Source of the DNA: Anaeromyxobacter dehalogenans 2CP-1
GTDB lineage: Bacteria > Myxococcota > Myxococcia > Myxococcales > Anaeromyxobacteraceae
NCBI RefSeq assembly: GCF_000022145.1
Contig: NC_011891.1
Coordinates: 806,001-870,000, forward strand
Length of the DNA stretch: 64,000 bases
Direction: 5' to 3'
In this document: positions 23,372-31,872 of the stretch, one piece after another
Position numbering within the stretch: the first letter of the stretch is position 1
How the letters are laid out: the number at the start of each line of letters is the position of its first letter
Program-made: the position numbers and the translations under genes
The notes under the pieces: model-generated
What the model saw: the letters and a program-made list of their open reading frames with translations, nothing else
Told to the model about the DNA's origin: nothing
Database searches by the model: none

Positions 23372-23719
23372 ATGCTGAAGTCGGATCTCATCAACATCCT
23401 CGTCGTGAAGCGCGGTGTGACCCAGAAGCAGGCCGAGGCCACCATCGAGACGATCTTCGACTCGATGAAGGACGCGCTCTGCAAGGGAGAGAACATCGAG
23501 ATCCGCGGGCTTGGCGCGTTCCACGTCAAGCACTACGACGGCTATCAGGGGCGCAACCCCAAGACCGGAGAGGTGATTCCGGTGAAGCCGAAGCGCGGGA
23601 TCCTGTTCCGCACCGGCAAGGAGCTGCGCGACCGCGTGAACCGGCCGGAGCTGGTGGCGAAGCCGTCGCAGCCCGAAGGCGAGGGCCAGGGCACACCCCC
23701 GGTCGCCGCCGGCGCGTAA
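23372..23719 (+). CDS. Integration host factor beta-like / HU-family DNA-binding protein
   Basis: Nucleoid protein that bends DNA as a dimer. The 115 residues show the bacterial histone-like fold: MLKSDLINILV at the N-terminus, GLGAFHVKHYDGYQGRNPKTGE in the DNA-intercalating arm and GKELRDRVN at the end, closest to IhfB. A Pro/Gly-rich C-terminal extension of about 20 residues follows the fold. Monocistronic, with its own promoter and a strong downstream hairpin. Confidence 0.92.
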   Translation: MLKSDLINILVVKRGVTQKQAEATIETIFDSMKDALCKGENIEIRGLGAFHVKHYDGYQGRNPKTGEVIPVKPKRGILFRTGKELRDRVNRPELVAKPSQPEGEGQGTPPVAAGA

Positions 23720-23742
23720 CCGCGCGGCTTTGCTCGGTGGTG

Positions 23743-23773
23743 GCGGGGTCGGGCCGCGAGGCCGCGACCCCGC
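23743..23773. terminator. Bidirectional hairpin between convergent genes
   Basis: A 9-bp perfect stem GCGGGGTCG/CGACCCCGC enclosing a second GGCC/GGCC stem with loop GCGA. It sits between the stop of the IHF-like gene (plus) and the stop of sctV (minus), where a shared terminator is expected. The flanking U-tract is weak on both sides. Confidence 0.6.
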
Positions 23774-23788
23774 GCTGCGTTCCGGGCC

Positions 23789-25816
23789 TCAGGCCGCCAG
23801 CGCGACGCGCCCGAGCGGCCGGACCGTGAGCTCGGGAGGCAGCTCGTCGTAGGCGAGCACCGCGACGGCCGGGAGCCGGGGCGCGAGCAGGGTGCGGAGC
23901 GCCCGTCGGACGTCGGCGCTGGTCAGCACCACCGGCGGCGCTGCCTGAAGCTCCGCCTCGGCGCCGATGCGTCCGATCAGCTCCGCGGCCACCCGCGGGT
24001 CGATGGCGAGCGCGTCGCCTGCGAGCCCCTCGCGGAGCACCTGCTCCGCGGCCGGATCCAGCAGCAGCGCGGCGAGCGGGCCCTCGCCCGCGTGCGCGTG
24101 CGCGAGCTGGCGACGCAGCGCGCGCCGGGCGCACTCCGCCAGCGCGGCCGGCCCGCGCCCGGCGCCGCCCGCCTCGAGCAGCGCCTCCAGGATCGTGCGC
24201 AGCGGCCGGATGGAGACGCCCTCCTCGACCAGCCGCCGCAGCACCTCCGCGAGCAGCGCGGGCGGGAGCTGCCGGCTCGCCTCGCGAACCAGCGCGGGCG
24301 CCCCGGGCTCGAGCCCATCGAGGAGCGCCTGCACCTCCTGCACGCCGACGAGGTGCGACGCGTGGCGGAGCAGCGCCGCTGCGGTGGCCGCGAGCGCGCG
24401 ATCGAGCGGGCCGCGCACCGCGCCCAGCGCGCGGGCGCGGTGCGCGTCCGCCTCCGCGATCACCGACACCGGCCTTCCGGAGAGGGGATCGCGCTCGACC
24501 GCGGCCTCGATGCGCGCGAGCGCGAGCTCGTCGGGCGCGGCGAGGACCACCACCTGACCGGCGGGGGCGGTGCCGCCGCCGGCCGGGATCTCGTCGATGA
24601 GAAGGCGGTGGCCGCCCGCCGGCAGCGGGGCCGCCCGGAGCGCGATGGCCGGCGTGCGGACGCCGAGCGCGCGCCACACCGTCTCGCGGAGCGCCGCGAG
24701 CCCCTCCTGCCCGGCCGGCGTGGCGGCCGCGGCGAGGAGATCTTCCGCGAGCTCCAGCGCGAGCGGCGCCGGGCCGTCCGCGTCCGCTCCGGACGGACCG
24801 GGCGCGCTCGCCACCGAGGCTCCGGTCGCCGGGGCCGGGGCGCGCGCCGCCCGCCGCGCGATCCACCAGGCCGCCGCGCCGCCGGCGCCGGCGAGCGCGA
24901 GGAACGGCGCGGCCGGCAGCCCCGGCGCGAGCGCGAGGGCGCCGAGCAGCGCCGCCACCGCCGCGAGCGGCGCGGGCTCGGCGAGGAGCTGACGCCCGAT
25001 CTCGCCGCCGAGCGTCGCGCCCTCCTCCTCGCCCGCCACCCGCGTCACCGCGATCCCGGCCGCGACCGCGACGAGCAGCGACGGGATCTGCGAGGAGAGC
25101 CCGTCGCCGATGGCGAGCAGCGCGTACCGGCGCGCGGCGTCGCCCGCCGTCATGCCGCGCAGCATGCCGGCCACGAGGCCGCCCGCCACGTTGACGATCA
25201 CGATCGCGACGCCCGCGATCGCGTCGCCCTTCACGAACTTGAGCGCGCCGTCCATCGCGCCGTAGAGCTGGCTCTCCCGCTCCAGCGCCCGGCGCCGCCG
25301 CCGCGCCTCGCCCGCGTCGAGCGTCCCGGCGCGCAGGTCGGCGTCGATGGCCATCTGCTTGCCCGGGAGCGCGTCGAGCGTGAAGCGGGCCGCCACCTCG
25401 GCGACGCGCTCGGCGCCCTTCGCCACCACCAGGAGCTGCACCAGCGTGAGGATCGCGAACACCACCGCGCCGACCACCGTGTTTCCCTGGACCACCACCC
25501 GGCCGAACGCCTCGATGACCCGGCCGGCCTCGCCGCGCGAGAGCACGAGCCGCGTCGAGCTCACGTTGAGCGCGAGGCGGAACAGGGTGGTGAGCAGGAG
25601 CAGGGTGGGGAAGCTCGCGAACCGGAGCGCGTCCCGGGCGAACAGCGTCACCACCAGCACCGTGGCGGCCGCCGCCAGGTTCGTGGCGAGCAGCAGGTCG
25701 AGCACGGCGGGCGCGAGCGGGGTGACGAGCAGCAGCACCAGCCCCAGCACGGCGAGCGCGAACAGGGCCTCGCCGGAGGAGCGCAGGCGCGAGAGCAGGG
25801 CGTGGACGGGGATCAT
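23789..25816 (-). CDS. sctV: Type III secretion export gate protein SctV
   Basis: Large inner-membrane export gate component (FlhA/YscV/HrcV family) that forms a nonameric ring receiving substrates. The 675 residues have about eight transmembrane helices in the first 330, with the FHIPEP signature region RFTLDALPGKQMAIDADLRAG at about 145-165. A cytoplasmic domain follows (about 345-675) with Pro/Ala-rich linker and the ring-building subdomains. Last gene of the operon; its ATG is at 25816, overlapping the sctU stop. FlhA would be the flagellar equivalent, but the neighbours are non-flagellar. Confidence 0.93.
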   Translation of the reverse strand: MIPVHALLSRLRSSGEALFALAVLGLVLLLVTPLAPAVLDLLLATNLAAAATVLVVTLFARDALRFASFPTLLLLTTLFRLALNVSSTRLVLSRGEAGRVIEAFGRVVVQGNTVVGAVVFAILTLVQLLVVAKGAERVAEVAARFTLDALPGKQMAIDADLRAGTLDAGEARRRRRALERESQLYGAMDGALKFVKGDAIAGVAIVIVNVAGGLVAGMLRGMTAGDAARRYALLAIGDGLSSQIPSLLVAVAAGIAVTRVAGEEEGATLGGEIGRQLLAEPAPLAAVAALLGALALAPGLPAAPFLALAGAGGAAAWWIARRAARAPAPATGASVASAPGPSGADADGPAPLALELAEDLLAAAATPAGQEGLAALRETVWRALGVRTPAIALRAAPLPAGGHRLLIDEIPAGGGTAPAGQVVVLAAPDELALARIEAAVERDPLSGRPVSVIAEADAHRARALGAVRGPLDRALAATAAALLRHASHLVGVQEVQALLDGLEPGAPALVREASRQLPPALLAEVLRRLVEEGVSIRPLRTILEALLEAGGAGRGPAALAECARRALRRQLAHAHAGEGPLAALLLDPAAEQVLREGLAGDALAIDPRVAAELIGRIGAEAELQAAPPVVLTSADVRRALRTLLAPRLPAVAVLAYDELPPELTVRPLGRVALAA

Positions 25817-26844
25817 GGCTGGGCCTCCAGGCCGTACAGGTGTGCGAGGACCGCGGCGGCGGCCTCGTAGAGCGCCTCGGGGATCTCGTCGCCGACCTCG
25901 GCGAGGCGGTGCAGGGCGCGGGCGAGCGCGACGTCCCGGACCACCGGGACGCCGGCCCGGCGCGCGGCGGACCGGATGCGCGCCGCCGCCTCGCCCGCGC
26001 CCTTCGCGACCACGCGCGGAGCGCCGCCGCCCCGGCGGTCGTGCTGCAGCGCCACCGCGAGGTGCGTCGGGTTCACCACCACCACCGTGGCGCGCGCCAC
26101 CGCGGGCGCCTCGAGCAGGGCCCGGTGGCGCCGCTGCCGCGCGGCGCGGTGCAGCGGATCGCCCTCGTCCTCCCGGTGCTCGCGGCGCACCTCGTCGCGG
26201 GTCATCATGAGGGCGCGCCGGTGGCGGCGGCGCACCAGCGCGAGGTCGAGCGCGCCGAGCACCGCGAACGCCGCCGCGAGGCGCCAGGCCAGCCCGCCGA
26301 GGACCGCCGGGGCGCGCCAGAGCGCGGCCGGGCCGAGCCGCGGGAGCGCGGCGAGCGACGGCGCCGCGCCGGCGAGCCAGCCCCAGGCCAGCGCCGCCAG
26401 CACCGCGGACTTCGCGAGCCCCAGGGCCGCGGCGGCGAGCTGCGCGCCGGAGAGGAGGCGGCGCAGGCCGCGCGCCGGGTCGATCCGCTCGAGCCGGGGC
26501 GCGAGCGCGGCGAAGGAGAGTCCGGGCCCGGCCTGCAGCGCGGCCGCCGCGGCGCCGACCGCGAGCGCGGCGCCGCAGGCGGGGAGCGAGAGCCGCAGGA
26601 CCGCCGCCGCCGCGCCCTGGAGCGCGGCCGCCGGGCTCGCCGGCGCGCCACCCGCCGCGGCGAGCGCAGCGCGGAGCATGGCGCCGAGCTCGGCCGCGGC
26701 GCCCGGCGCCGAGGCGGCCAGCGCCGCCAGCCCGCCGGCCAGCGCCGCGGCGCCGGTGAGCTCGCGGCTGACCGCCACCTCGCCGCGCCGGCGCGCCTCG
26801 CGCAGCCGTCGCGGGGTGGGCTGCTCGGTGCGGTTGCCGCTCAC
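25813..26844 (-). CDS. sctU: Type III secretion specificity switch protein SctU
   Basis: Inner-membrane switch protein (FlhB/YscU/SpaS family). The 343 residues begin GNRTEQPTPRRLREARRRGEVAVSREL, the family N-terminus, followed by four hydrophobic segments (about 30-200). A cytoplasmic domain contains the autocleavage motif NPTH at residues 258-261. GTG at 26844 overlaps the sctT stop (GTGA). The longer upstream open frame is rejected because it would overlap sctT throughout. Confidence 0.94.
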   Translation of the reverse strand: MSGNRTEQPTPRRLREARRRGEVAVSRELTGAAALAGGLAALAASAPGAAAELGAMLRAALAAAGGAPASPAAALQGAAAAVLRLSLPACGAALAVGAAAAALQAGPGLSFAALAPRLERIDPARGLRRLLSGAQLAAAALGLAKSAVLAALAWGWLAGAAPSLAALPRLGPAALWRAPAVLGGLAWRLAAAFAVLGALDLALVRRRHRRALMMTRDEVRREHREDEGDPLHRAARQRRHRALLEAPAVARATVVVVNPTHLAVALQHDRRGGGAPRVVAKGAGEAAARIRSAARRAGVPVVRDVALARALHRLAEVGDEIPEALYEAAAAVLAHLYGLEAQP

Positions 26845-27617
26845 GGGCGGCCTCCGGAGAGCACGGCGACCAGCTGGCCGGGGAGCGCGGCCAGCGAGAC
26901 CAGCCGCCCAGCGCCGGCGCTCGCGGCCGCCGCGAGCAGCGCCAGCCCCAACGCGGCGCGCGCCGGCTGCGCCACGTTCACCGGTCCGAGCTGCGGCGCG
27001 ACGCGCGCCGCCAGCGACAGGGCCAGGTCGGCCGCGAGCACCCCCGCGGCGGCGGGCGCCGCGACCGCCACCGCGGCCGCGAGCAGCTCCGCAGACGCGT
27101 GCAGGACCACCTCGCGGGCCGCGCCCGCCGGGAACGGCGCCCCGGCGGGCAGCGTCGCGAAGCTCGCCAGCAGCCCCCGGAGCACCAGGCGATCGCCGCC
27201 GCCCCACGCGGCCAGGACCACCACCCAGTGCGCGAGCAGGTCGCCGGAGGCGCTCTCGCGCTGCCGGACCGGCGCCACGTGGAGCTCGCTGAGCGTGGCG
27301 CCGCGGAAGGTGTCGGCGAGGCGCCCCGCGGCGCGAGCGGCCTCCACCGGCGCCGCCGAGAGCAGGCCCAGCGCGAGGCCGAGCGCCGCCTCGCGGGCGG
27401 CCGCGACGGCGAAGGCGATCGCCTCTGCCGGCGCGGCGGGCGCGCCCGCGGCGAGCGCCGCCGCGCCGCCCAGCCCGAGCGCGAGCCCCACCCGCGCCAC
27501 CGGCGGGGCCATCGGGCCGCCCAGCAGCGGCGAGAGCATCACCACCGGCGCGAGCCGCAGCGCGTGGAGCAGCGCGCCGGCGAGCCGCGGCAGGAGCTCC
27601 GGGGCGAGCTCGGTCAC
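26841..27617 (-). CDS. sctT: Type III secretion export apparatus protein SctT
   Basis: Inner-membrane export gate component (FliR/YscT/SpaR family). The 258 residues are almost entirely hydrophobic, with about six to seven spans separated by short polar loops. The GTG at 27617 overlaps the sctS stop (GTGA), which fixes the start. Typical FliR-family features include the N-terminal APVVMLSPLLGG stretch and the central TLSELHVAP. Translation is coupled at both ends. Confidence 0.88.
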   Translation of the reverse strand: MTELAPELLPRLAGALLHALRLAPVVMLSPLLGGPMAPPVARVGLALGLGGAAALAAGAPAAPAEAIAFAVAAAREAALGLALGLLSAAPVEAARAAGRLADTFRGATLSELHVAPVRQRESASGDLLAHWVVVLAAWGGGDRLVLRGLLASFATLPAGAPFPAGAAREVVLHASAELLAAAVAVAAPAAAGVLAADLALSLAARVAPQLGPVNVAQPARAALGLALLAAAASAGAGRLVSLAALPGQLVAVLSGGRP

Positions 27618-27880
27618 GGCGCGATCCGGGGCACGAGCGCGAAGCAATCGGCGGCGAACCGCACCGCGCGGGCGCCGATCCAGGGCGCCGCGATCGCGAG
27701 CGAGATCACCACCGCGACGAGGCGCGGGACCACGCCCAGCGTCTGCTCCTGGACCTGCGTGGCGGCCTGGAGCACGCCGGTGACGAGGCCGACCAGGAGC
27801 GCGGCGCCGAGCGGCGGGGCGGAGAGCACCAGCACGAGCAGGAGCGCCTCGCGGCCGAGGTGGAGGAGGGCGGGATCCAT
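27614..27880 (-). CDS. sctS: Type III secretion export apparatus protein SctS
   Basis: Small export gate component (FliQ/YscS/SpaQ family). The 88 residues form two hydrophobic hairpin helices (about 14-38 and 50-72) with the family loop LVGLVTGVLQAATQVQEQTLGVVPRL between them. It starts five bases after the sctR stop and overlaps sctT by four. Confidence 0.92.
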   Translation of the reverse strand: MDPALLHLGREALLLVLVLSAPPLGAALLVGLVTGVLQAATQVQEQTLGVVPRLVAVVISLAIAAPWIGARAVRFAADCFALVPRIAP

Positions 27881-27885
27881 CGCGA

Positions 27886-28563
27886 TCACCCTGCGTACGA
27901 CAGCGCCAGGGCGCGGGCGAGGAGCTTCCACCCGTCGACGGCGACGAAGAGGAGGAGCTTGAACGGGAGCGCGACCGAGGTGGGCGAGAGCTGGGTGAGG
28001 CCGAGCGCGAGCAGCACGTTCGAGATCACCAGGTCCACCACCAGGAACGGCACGAACACCAGGAAGCCGATGGTGAAGGCCCGGCGCAGCTCGGACACCA
28101 CGAACGCGGGCGCGAGCACCGCCAGGTCGTCGTCCGCCGGCGGGGCGGCGTCCGGCGCGCGGAGCCGCCGCGCCACGTCGAGGAACGCGGCCCGGTCGTC
28201 GGGCCGCGCGAAGCGCGCGAGGAACGCCTTCACCGGCCCGGCGCCGCGCTGGAGCGCCGCCAGCGAGGCCGCGAGGCCGCGCTCGCCGGGCGCGGGCCGC
28301 GCCAGGGCGGCCGCGCGCTCGGCCACCGGCGCCATGACCAGCATCGTCAGCACCAGCGCGAGGCCGGTGACGACCGTGTTCGGCGGCACCTGCGGCGCGC
28401 CCAGCGCCGAGCGCGCGATCGACAGGACCACCGAGATCTTCAGGAACGAGGTGAGCATCACCAGCGCCGCGGGCACGAGCGCGAGCAGCGCGAGCAGCAC
28501 CAGCATCTCGGCGGGCCGGTCGGCCACCGGGCCGGCGGAGGCGGCGAGCGCGGCGGCGATCAC
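27886..28563 (-). CDS. sctR: Type III secretion export apparatus protein SctR
   Basis: Core export gate component (FliP/YscR/SpaP family) that with SctS and SctT forms the export pore. The 225 residues show four hydrophobic segments and the signature motifs FLKISVVLSIARSALG...QVPPN near residue 40-60 and FTIGFLVFVPFLVVDLVISN near 165-185. GTG at 28563 overlaps the upstream FliO-like stop. There is no separate signal peptide of the FliP kind. Confidence 0.95.
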   Translation of the reverse strand: MIAAALAASAGPVADRPAEMLVLLALLALVPAALVMLTSFLKISVVLSIARSALGAPQVPPNTVVTGLALVLTMLVMAPVAERAAALARPAPGERGLAASLAALQRGAGPVKAFLARFARPDDRAAFLDVARRLRAPDAAPPADDDLAVLAPAFVVSELRRAFTIGFLVFVPFLVVDLVISNVLLALGLTQLSPTSVALPFKLLLFVAVDGWKLLARALALSYAG

Positions 28564-28922
28564 GGCCGGTCTCCCGGGGCGGTCGCCGCCGGCGCGCCGT
28601 CGAGCAGCGCGACCCGGTCGGACCCGAACCCGACCAGCAGCCGGCGCCCATCCACCTCCACCAGCGCCAGGCCGGCGTCGCGCGAGAGCGGCGCGCGGGC
28701 CACGATCACCAGCGCCGGTGCGGGGCGCGCCCGGGCGCCGCGGCGGCGCGCCAGCGCGGCGAGCGCGCCGACCGCGCAGGCGGCCAGCCCGCCGCGCGCG
28801 GCGGCCGGGGCCAGGTCTCCGGGGGCGCGGGAGAGGAGCAGCAGCACGCCGGCGGCGGCGAGCCCGGCGGCGGCGGCGCGCGCGCCGGGCCGGGCGGGGA
28901 GCCCGCGGAGCCCGGCGGTCAC
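28560..28922 (-). CDS. FliO-like small membrane protein of the type III operon
   Basis: A 120-residue protein with an N-terminal hydrophobic part (about residues 17-60, two short spans) followed by a compact basic/beta domain: VIVARAPLSRDAGLALVEV then DGRRLLVGFGSDRVALL. This matches the cytoplasmic domain of FliO, the flagellar assembly factor for FliP, and it sits directly ahead of sctR exactly as fliO precedes fliP. FliO is not normally part of non-flagellar systems. GTG start overlaps the sctQ stop. The assignment rests on position and motif. Confidence 0.65.
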   Translation of the reverse strand: MTAGLRGLPARPGARAAAAGLAAAGVLLLLSRAPGDLAPAAARGGLAACAVGALAALARRRGARARPAPALVIVARAPLSRDAGLALVEVDGRRLLVGFGSDRVALLDGAPAATAPGDRP

Positions 28923-29893
28923 GGCGCCACCTCCAGCGACAGGATGCGGACGCCCACCGCGCCCTCCACGTCCACCAGCTCGCCCCGCGCGATCGCGCGC
29001 TCGCCCAGGCGCAGGGTCACCAGCCCGCGGCGGTCGAGGTTCAGCGCGAGCACCGAGCCGGGCTCGAGCCGCGCCACCTCGGCGAGCGGGACGTCCACCC
29101 GGGCCAGCTCGACCTCGAGCGTCACCGGGAGCTGCGCATGCCGTTCGGCCATCTCCGTCTCCTCCACGTGGAAGCCTTCGCCATCGATCCGCCCGAGCGC
29201 CCGGAGCCCGCCCGGCAGGACCAGCGCGTCGCGCCCGTCCGCGGGCGGGTCCACCACCAGCACGTCGCCGGGCTCGAGCGCGTCCAGCTCGGCCGCGGTG
29301 AGCGCGGCGCGCCCGCGGCGCACCGAGCCCGGCATCGGGAGCTGCCGGTCGAGCTCCGCCGGCCCGCGCAGCGCGCGAACGGCCGCGGGCGGCAGCAGCA
29401 GGCGGGCGCGGCCCCGCGCCGGCCCCGCCGTGACCTCCAGCTCGACGGCGAGCGCGCCCGCGGGCTCGGCGTCGGCGCGGGCGAGGCGCGGCGACAGCCG
29501 CTCCTCCAGCTCGGCGACGCCGCACGCGCCGTCCAGCGCGGCGAGGGCGAGCAGCTCGAGCGCGGTCACCTCCACCGGCGTGAGCGACGCAGCCGGAGCG
29601 GGCGCGCCGTCTCCGCCGGCCATCCGGTCCACCACGCGTACGACCAGCGCCGGCTCGACCTCCAGGATCGCGGTCCCGGGCAGCGCCGGCAGGTCGAGCG
29701 CGATCCGGGCCACCGCGGGGCGGGGCCAGGCGCGGCCGGGCACCGCGCGGCCGGCCACCGACACCTCGGCGCCGACGAGGGCCGAGAGCGAGGCCGCCGC
29801 CGCCTCGGCGACCTCGGCCCCGAGCCGGCGGGCCGCGGACGTCAGCTCTGCGTGGCCGCGCGAGACCGCGGGGAGGACGAACGGAAGCGCCAT
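28919..29893 (-). CDS. sctQ: Type III secretion C-ring/sorting platform protein SctQ
   Basis: Cytoplasmic sorting-platform protein (YscQ/HrcQ; FliM/FliN relatives). The 324 residues end in a SpoA domain (about 245-320, LPVTLEVELARVDVPLAEVARLEPGSVLAL). A second, weaker SpoA-like half lies near 190-240 (LTAAELDALEPGDVLVVD). ATG at 29893 gives MALPFVLPAVSRGH; a GTG six codons upstream at 29911 is an alternative and neither has a strong ribosome site. About 120 bases separate it from the preceding gene. Confidence 0.85.
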   Translation of the reverse strand: MALPFVLPAVSRGHAELTSAARRLGAEVAEAAAASLSALVGAEVSVAGRAVPGRAWPRPAVARIALDLPALPGTAILEVEPALVVRVVDRMAGGDGAPAPAASLTPVEVTALELLALAALDGACGVAELEERLSPRLARADAEPAGALAVELEVTAGPARGRARLLLPPAAVRALRGPAELDRQLPMPGSVRRGRAALTAAELDALEPGDVLVVDPPADGRDALVLPGGLRALGRIDGEGFHVEETEMAERHAQLPVTLEVELARVDVPLAEVARLEPGSVLALNLDRRGLVTLRLGERAIARGELVDVEGAVGVRILSLEVAP

Positions 29894-30015
29894 GCGCGTC
29901 CGGATTTCCACCCCGCGTGCCAGGGCGCGATCAGCCGGGACGGCGCGGGGTTGCGCGCGGGGGACGGTCAGCCGGTGTCCGCCGGGAAGGCGGGGTGTCC
30001 GCGGCGCGGACGCCG

Positions 30016-30342
30016 TCAGCCGGAGAGCCGCTCCCGGCAGAGGCGCACCAGGGCGCCGGCCACGCCCGCCGGCGGAGCCCCACCCAGGGCGAGGTCGGCG
30101 AGCAGGCGGGCCACCCGCGGGCGCTCGGCGGCGGCCACGGCCCGTGTACGCGCGCGCCGCTCCGCCGGCGCGGTCTCGACCGCGGCCGTGAGCGCGTCCA
30201 GCCGCGCGCCGCCCGGGAGCCGGGCGAGGCGGGCGGCCTCCTCGGAGGCGGCGGGAGACGGGCCGCGGGCGAGGAGCGCCTGCGCGCGCCGGGGCGCGAG
30301 CGCGGCGGCGGCGGCGGCGAGCCGCCGGTCCGCACCGGTCAC
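30016..30342 (-). CDS. Unknown small protein in the type III operon
   Basis: A 108-residue Ala/Arg-rich, probably all-helical, soluble protein. The GTG start overlaps the sctJ stop (GTGA), so it is translationally coupled to sctJ and belongs to the operon. Size and position between sctJ and sctQ would suit a SctK-, SctL- or SctO-like accessory part, but I see no motif that decides. Function not assigned. Confidence 0.6.
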   Translation of the reverse strand: MTGADRRLAAAAAALAPRRAQALLARGPSPAASEEAARLARLPGGARLDALTAAVETAPAERRARTRAVAAAERPRVARLLADLALGGAPPAGVAGALVRLCRERLSG

Positions 30343-31058
30343 GACGGCTTCCCCCGGCGCCAGCGCACCCCCGCGCCGCCGCCCACCGCGATCGCCGCCG
30401 CGCCGGCCGCGGCCGCGAGCGCGAGCAGCACCGGCGAGCGCCCGCGGCGGGGTGGCGGAGGCGGCGCGGTGGTCTGCGGCGCCTCCGCGAAGACCACCGA
30501 CACCGCCGCGGCGTCGAGCCCGTCCGCGGCCCCGGCCACCAGCGCCCGGAGCCCGGGCTCGAGCGCCCGCACCGCGGCGCACGCCGCCGCGCGGCACCGC
30601 ACCAGCACCGCGGCGCGCGGCGCGGGCCGCTCGCCCGGCCGGAACGGATCCGCCTGCGGCAGGCCGAGGTGCACGCGCGCGCCCACCACGCCGTCGATGG
30701 CCTCGATGCTGCGCGCGAGCTCGCCCGAGAGCGCGTGGAGGTACAGCGCGTGCTCCTCCGTGGCCGTCGGGACCATCGAGCCCTTCGCGAGCACGGCGTC
30801 GAAGCCGGCCGGGCGCTGCCGGGGCAGATCGCGCTCGGCCAGCACGCGCCGCGCGCGGACGGCGTCGGCCGCGGCGACGCGCACCTCCCAGCCGGCGTCG
30901 GCGCCGTCCTCGCGCGCCTTCTCCGCGGCGATCCCGCCCTCGTCGAGCGCGACGAGGACGTCGTTCGCCTGCGGCTCGTCGAGGCCGTGCAGGAGCGCTT
31001 CGCCGGAGCAGCCGGCCAGCGCCAGGGTGAGCGGGAGCGCGAGGGGTGCGAGGCGCAT
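30339..31058 (-). CDS. sctJ: Type III secretion inner-membrane ring lipoprotein SctJ
   Basis: Inner-membrane ring lipoprotein (YscJ/PrgK/HrcJ; related to the N-terminal half of FliF). The 239 residues start with a signal peptide ending in LAGC (lipidation Cys17), then two ring-building domains including DEPQANDVLVALDEGGI and the family stretch LARSIEAIDGVVGARVHLGLP. A C-terminal transmembrane segment (about 212-230) ends the protein. Its short length and lipobox mark it as non-flagellar. Confidence 0.94.
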   Translation of the reverse strand: MRLAPLALPLTLALAGCSGEALLHGLDEPQANDVLVALDEGGIAAEKAREDGADAGWEVRVAAADAVRARRVLAERDLPRQRPAGFDAVLAKGSMVPTATEEHALYLHALSGELARSIEAIDGVVGARVHLGLPQADPFRPGERPAPRAAVLVRCRAAACAAVRALEPGLRALVAGAADGLDAAAVSVVFAEAPQTTAPPPPPRRGRSPVLLALAAAAGAAAIAVGGGAGVRWRRGKPS

Positions 31059-31067
31059 GGCGGGTCC

Positions 31068-31424
31068 TCAGAGCTGCGTGTTCAGCGCCTGCTTCACGGC
31101 CTGGGCGCCCTGCTCGACCAGCCTGGCGGCGAGGTCCACGGTCTGGACGGTGCGGTACGCCTCGGCCTGGAGCCCGAGCAGCTCCTGGGCGGTGAACGTC
31201 CGGCCGGAGCGGGCGGCGGTGAGCACCGCATCGAGCCGGGCCTGGGCGCGCTCCACCGCGGCGAGCGCGGCGGCGCCCGCGGTCGGGCGCGGCGGCTCGC
31301 GCGCGGGCGGCGCGGCCGGGCCGGGGCCGGTGCGCGCCTCGAGCGCCTTCGCGAAGCTCTGCTGCGGCGCGACCGCGGCGGCCGGGAGGGCCGGGGCGGC
31401 CGCGCCCACCGGGGCGACGGGCAT
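31068..31424 (-). CDS. sctI: Type III secretion inner rod protein SctI
   Basis: A 118-residue protein with an Ala/Pro-rich N-terminus and a helical C-terminus: FTAQELLGLQAEAYRTVQT then VDLAARLVEQGAQAVKQALN and a final Gln-Leu. This is the pattern of inner rod proteins (YscI/PrgJ/HrpB), with the conserved ELL-LQ and terminal amphipathic helix. Its place immediately before sctJ agrees with that. It lies 10 bases upstream of sctJ. Confidence 0.75.
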   Translation of the reverse strand: MPVAPVGAAAPALPAAAVAPQQSFAKALEARTGPGPAAPPAREPPRPTAGAAALAAVERAQARLDAVLTAARSGRTFTAQELLGLQAEAYRTVQTVDLAARLVEQGAQAVKQALNTQL

Positions 31425-31434
31425 GGGGCGCTCG

Positions 31435-31872
31435 CTAGTGGATGTTCTGGATGGCGGCCCGGGCGCTGTCGTGCCGGACCTTCATCACGTTGGACACCGC
31501 GGTGAACTCGCGGCTCTCCCGCTGCATGTGCTCCTGCAGCTGGAGGTACTGGAGGTTGAACGTCTGGGCCTCGCGCTGCAGCGCGCGGGTGGCGTCGAGC
31601 ACGTCGCCGCCGGCGCCGCCGCCGGGCGACCCGGTGAGCGCGCCGGCCAGCGGGGACCCGGCGAGCGGCGAGCCGCCGGCGGCCGCGGCGCCGGAGCGGA
31701 TGGCGGCGGAGAGGATGGTGCCGCCCGGGACGATGGGCGCGGCGAGCTCGACGGTGGCGGCCACCCCGCGGACCAGCCCCTCGGCGGCGCCGCGCAGGGC
31801 GGCGTCGAAGCGGCTGGGCAGCGCGCGCTGCGTGCTGGTCGGTGCGACGTGGATCGACTCGATTCGGTTCAT
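31435..31872 (-). CDS. Candidate type III secretion needle protein SctF (extended)
   Basis: A 145-residue protein, first gene of the type III operon. The N-terminal 90 residues include an Ala/Gly/Ser/Pro-rich stretch. The last 50 are strongly helical and end [19 protein letters not shown]. This ending resembles PrgI/MxiH needle subunits, whose C-termini run from AQSN through a VKV-type stretch to an AIIQNFR ending. Needle proteins are about 80 residues, so the N-terminal part would be an extension. GAGGAGG precedes the ATG at nine bases. The gene order with sctI and sctJ parallels prgI-prgJ-prgK. Assignment is my inference. Confidence 0.55.
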   Translation of the reverse strand: MNRIESIHVAPTSTQRALPSRFDAALRGAAEGLVRGVAATVELAAPIVPGGTILSAAIRSGAAAAGGSPLAGSPLAGALTGSPGGGAGGDVLDATRALQREAQTFNLQYLQLQEHMQRESREFTAVSNVMKVRHDSARAAIQNIH

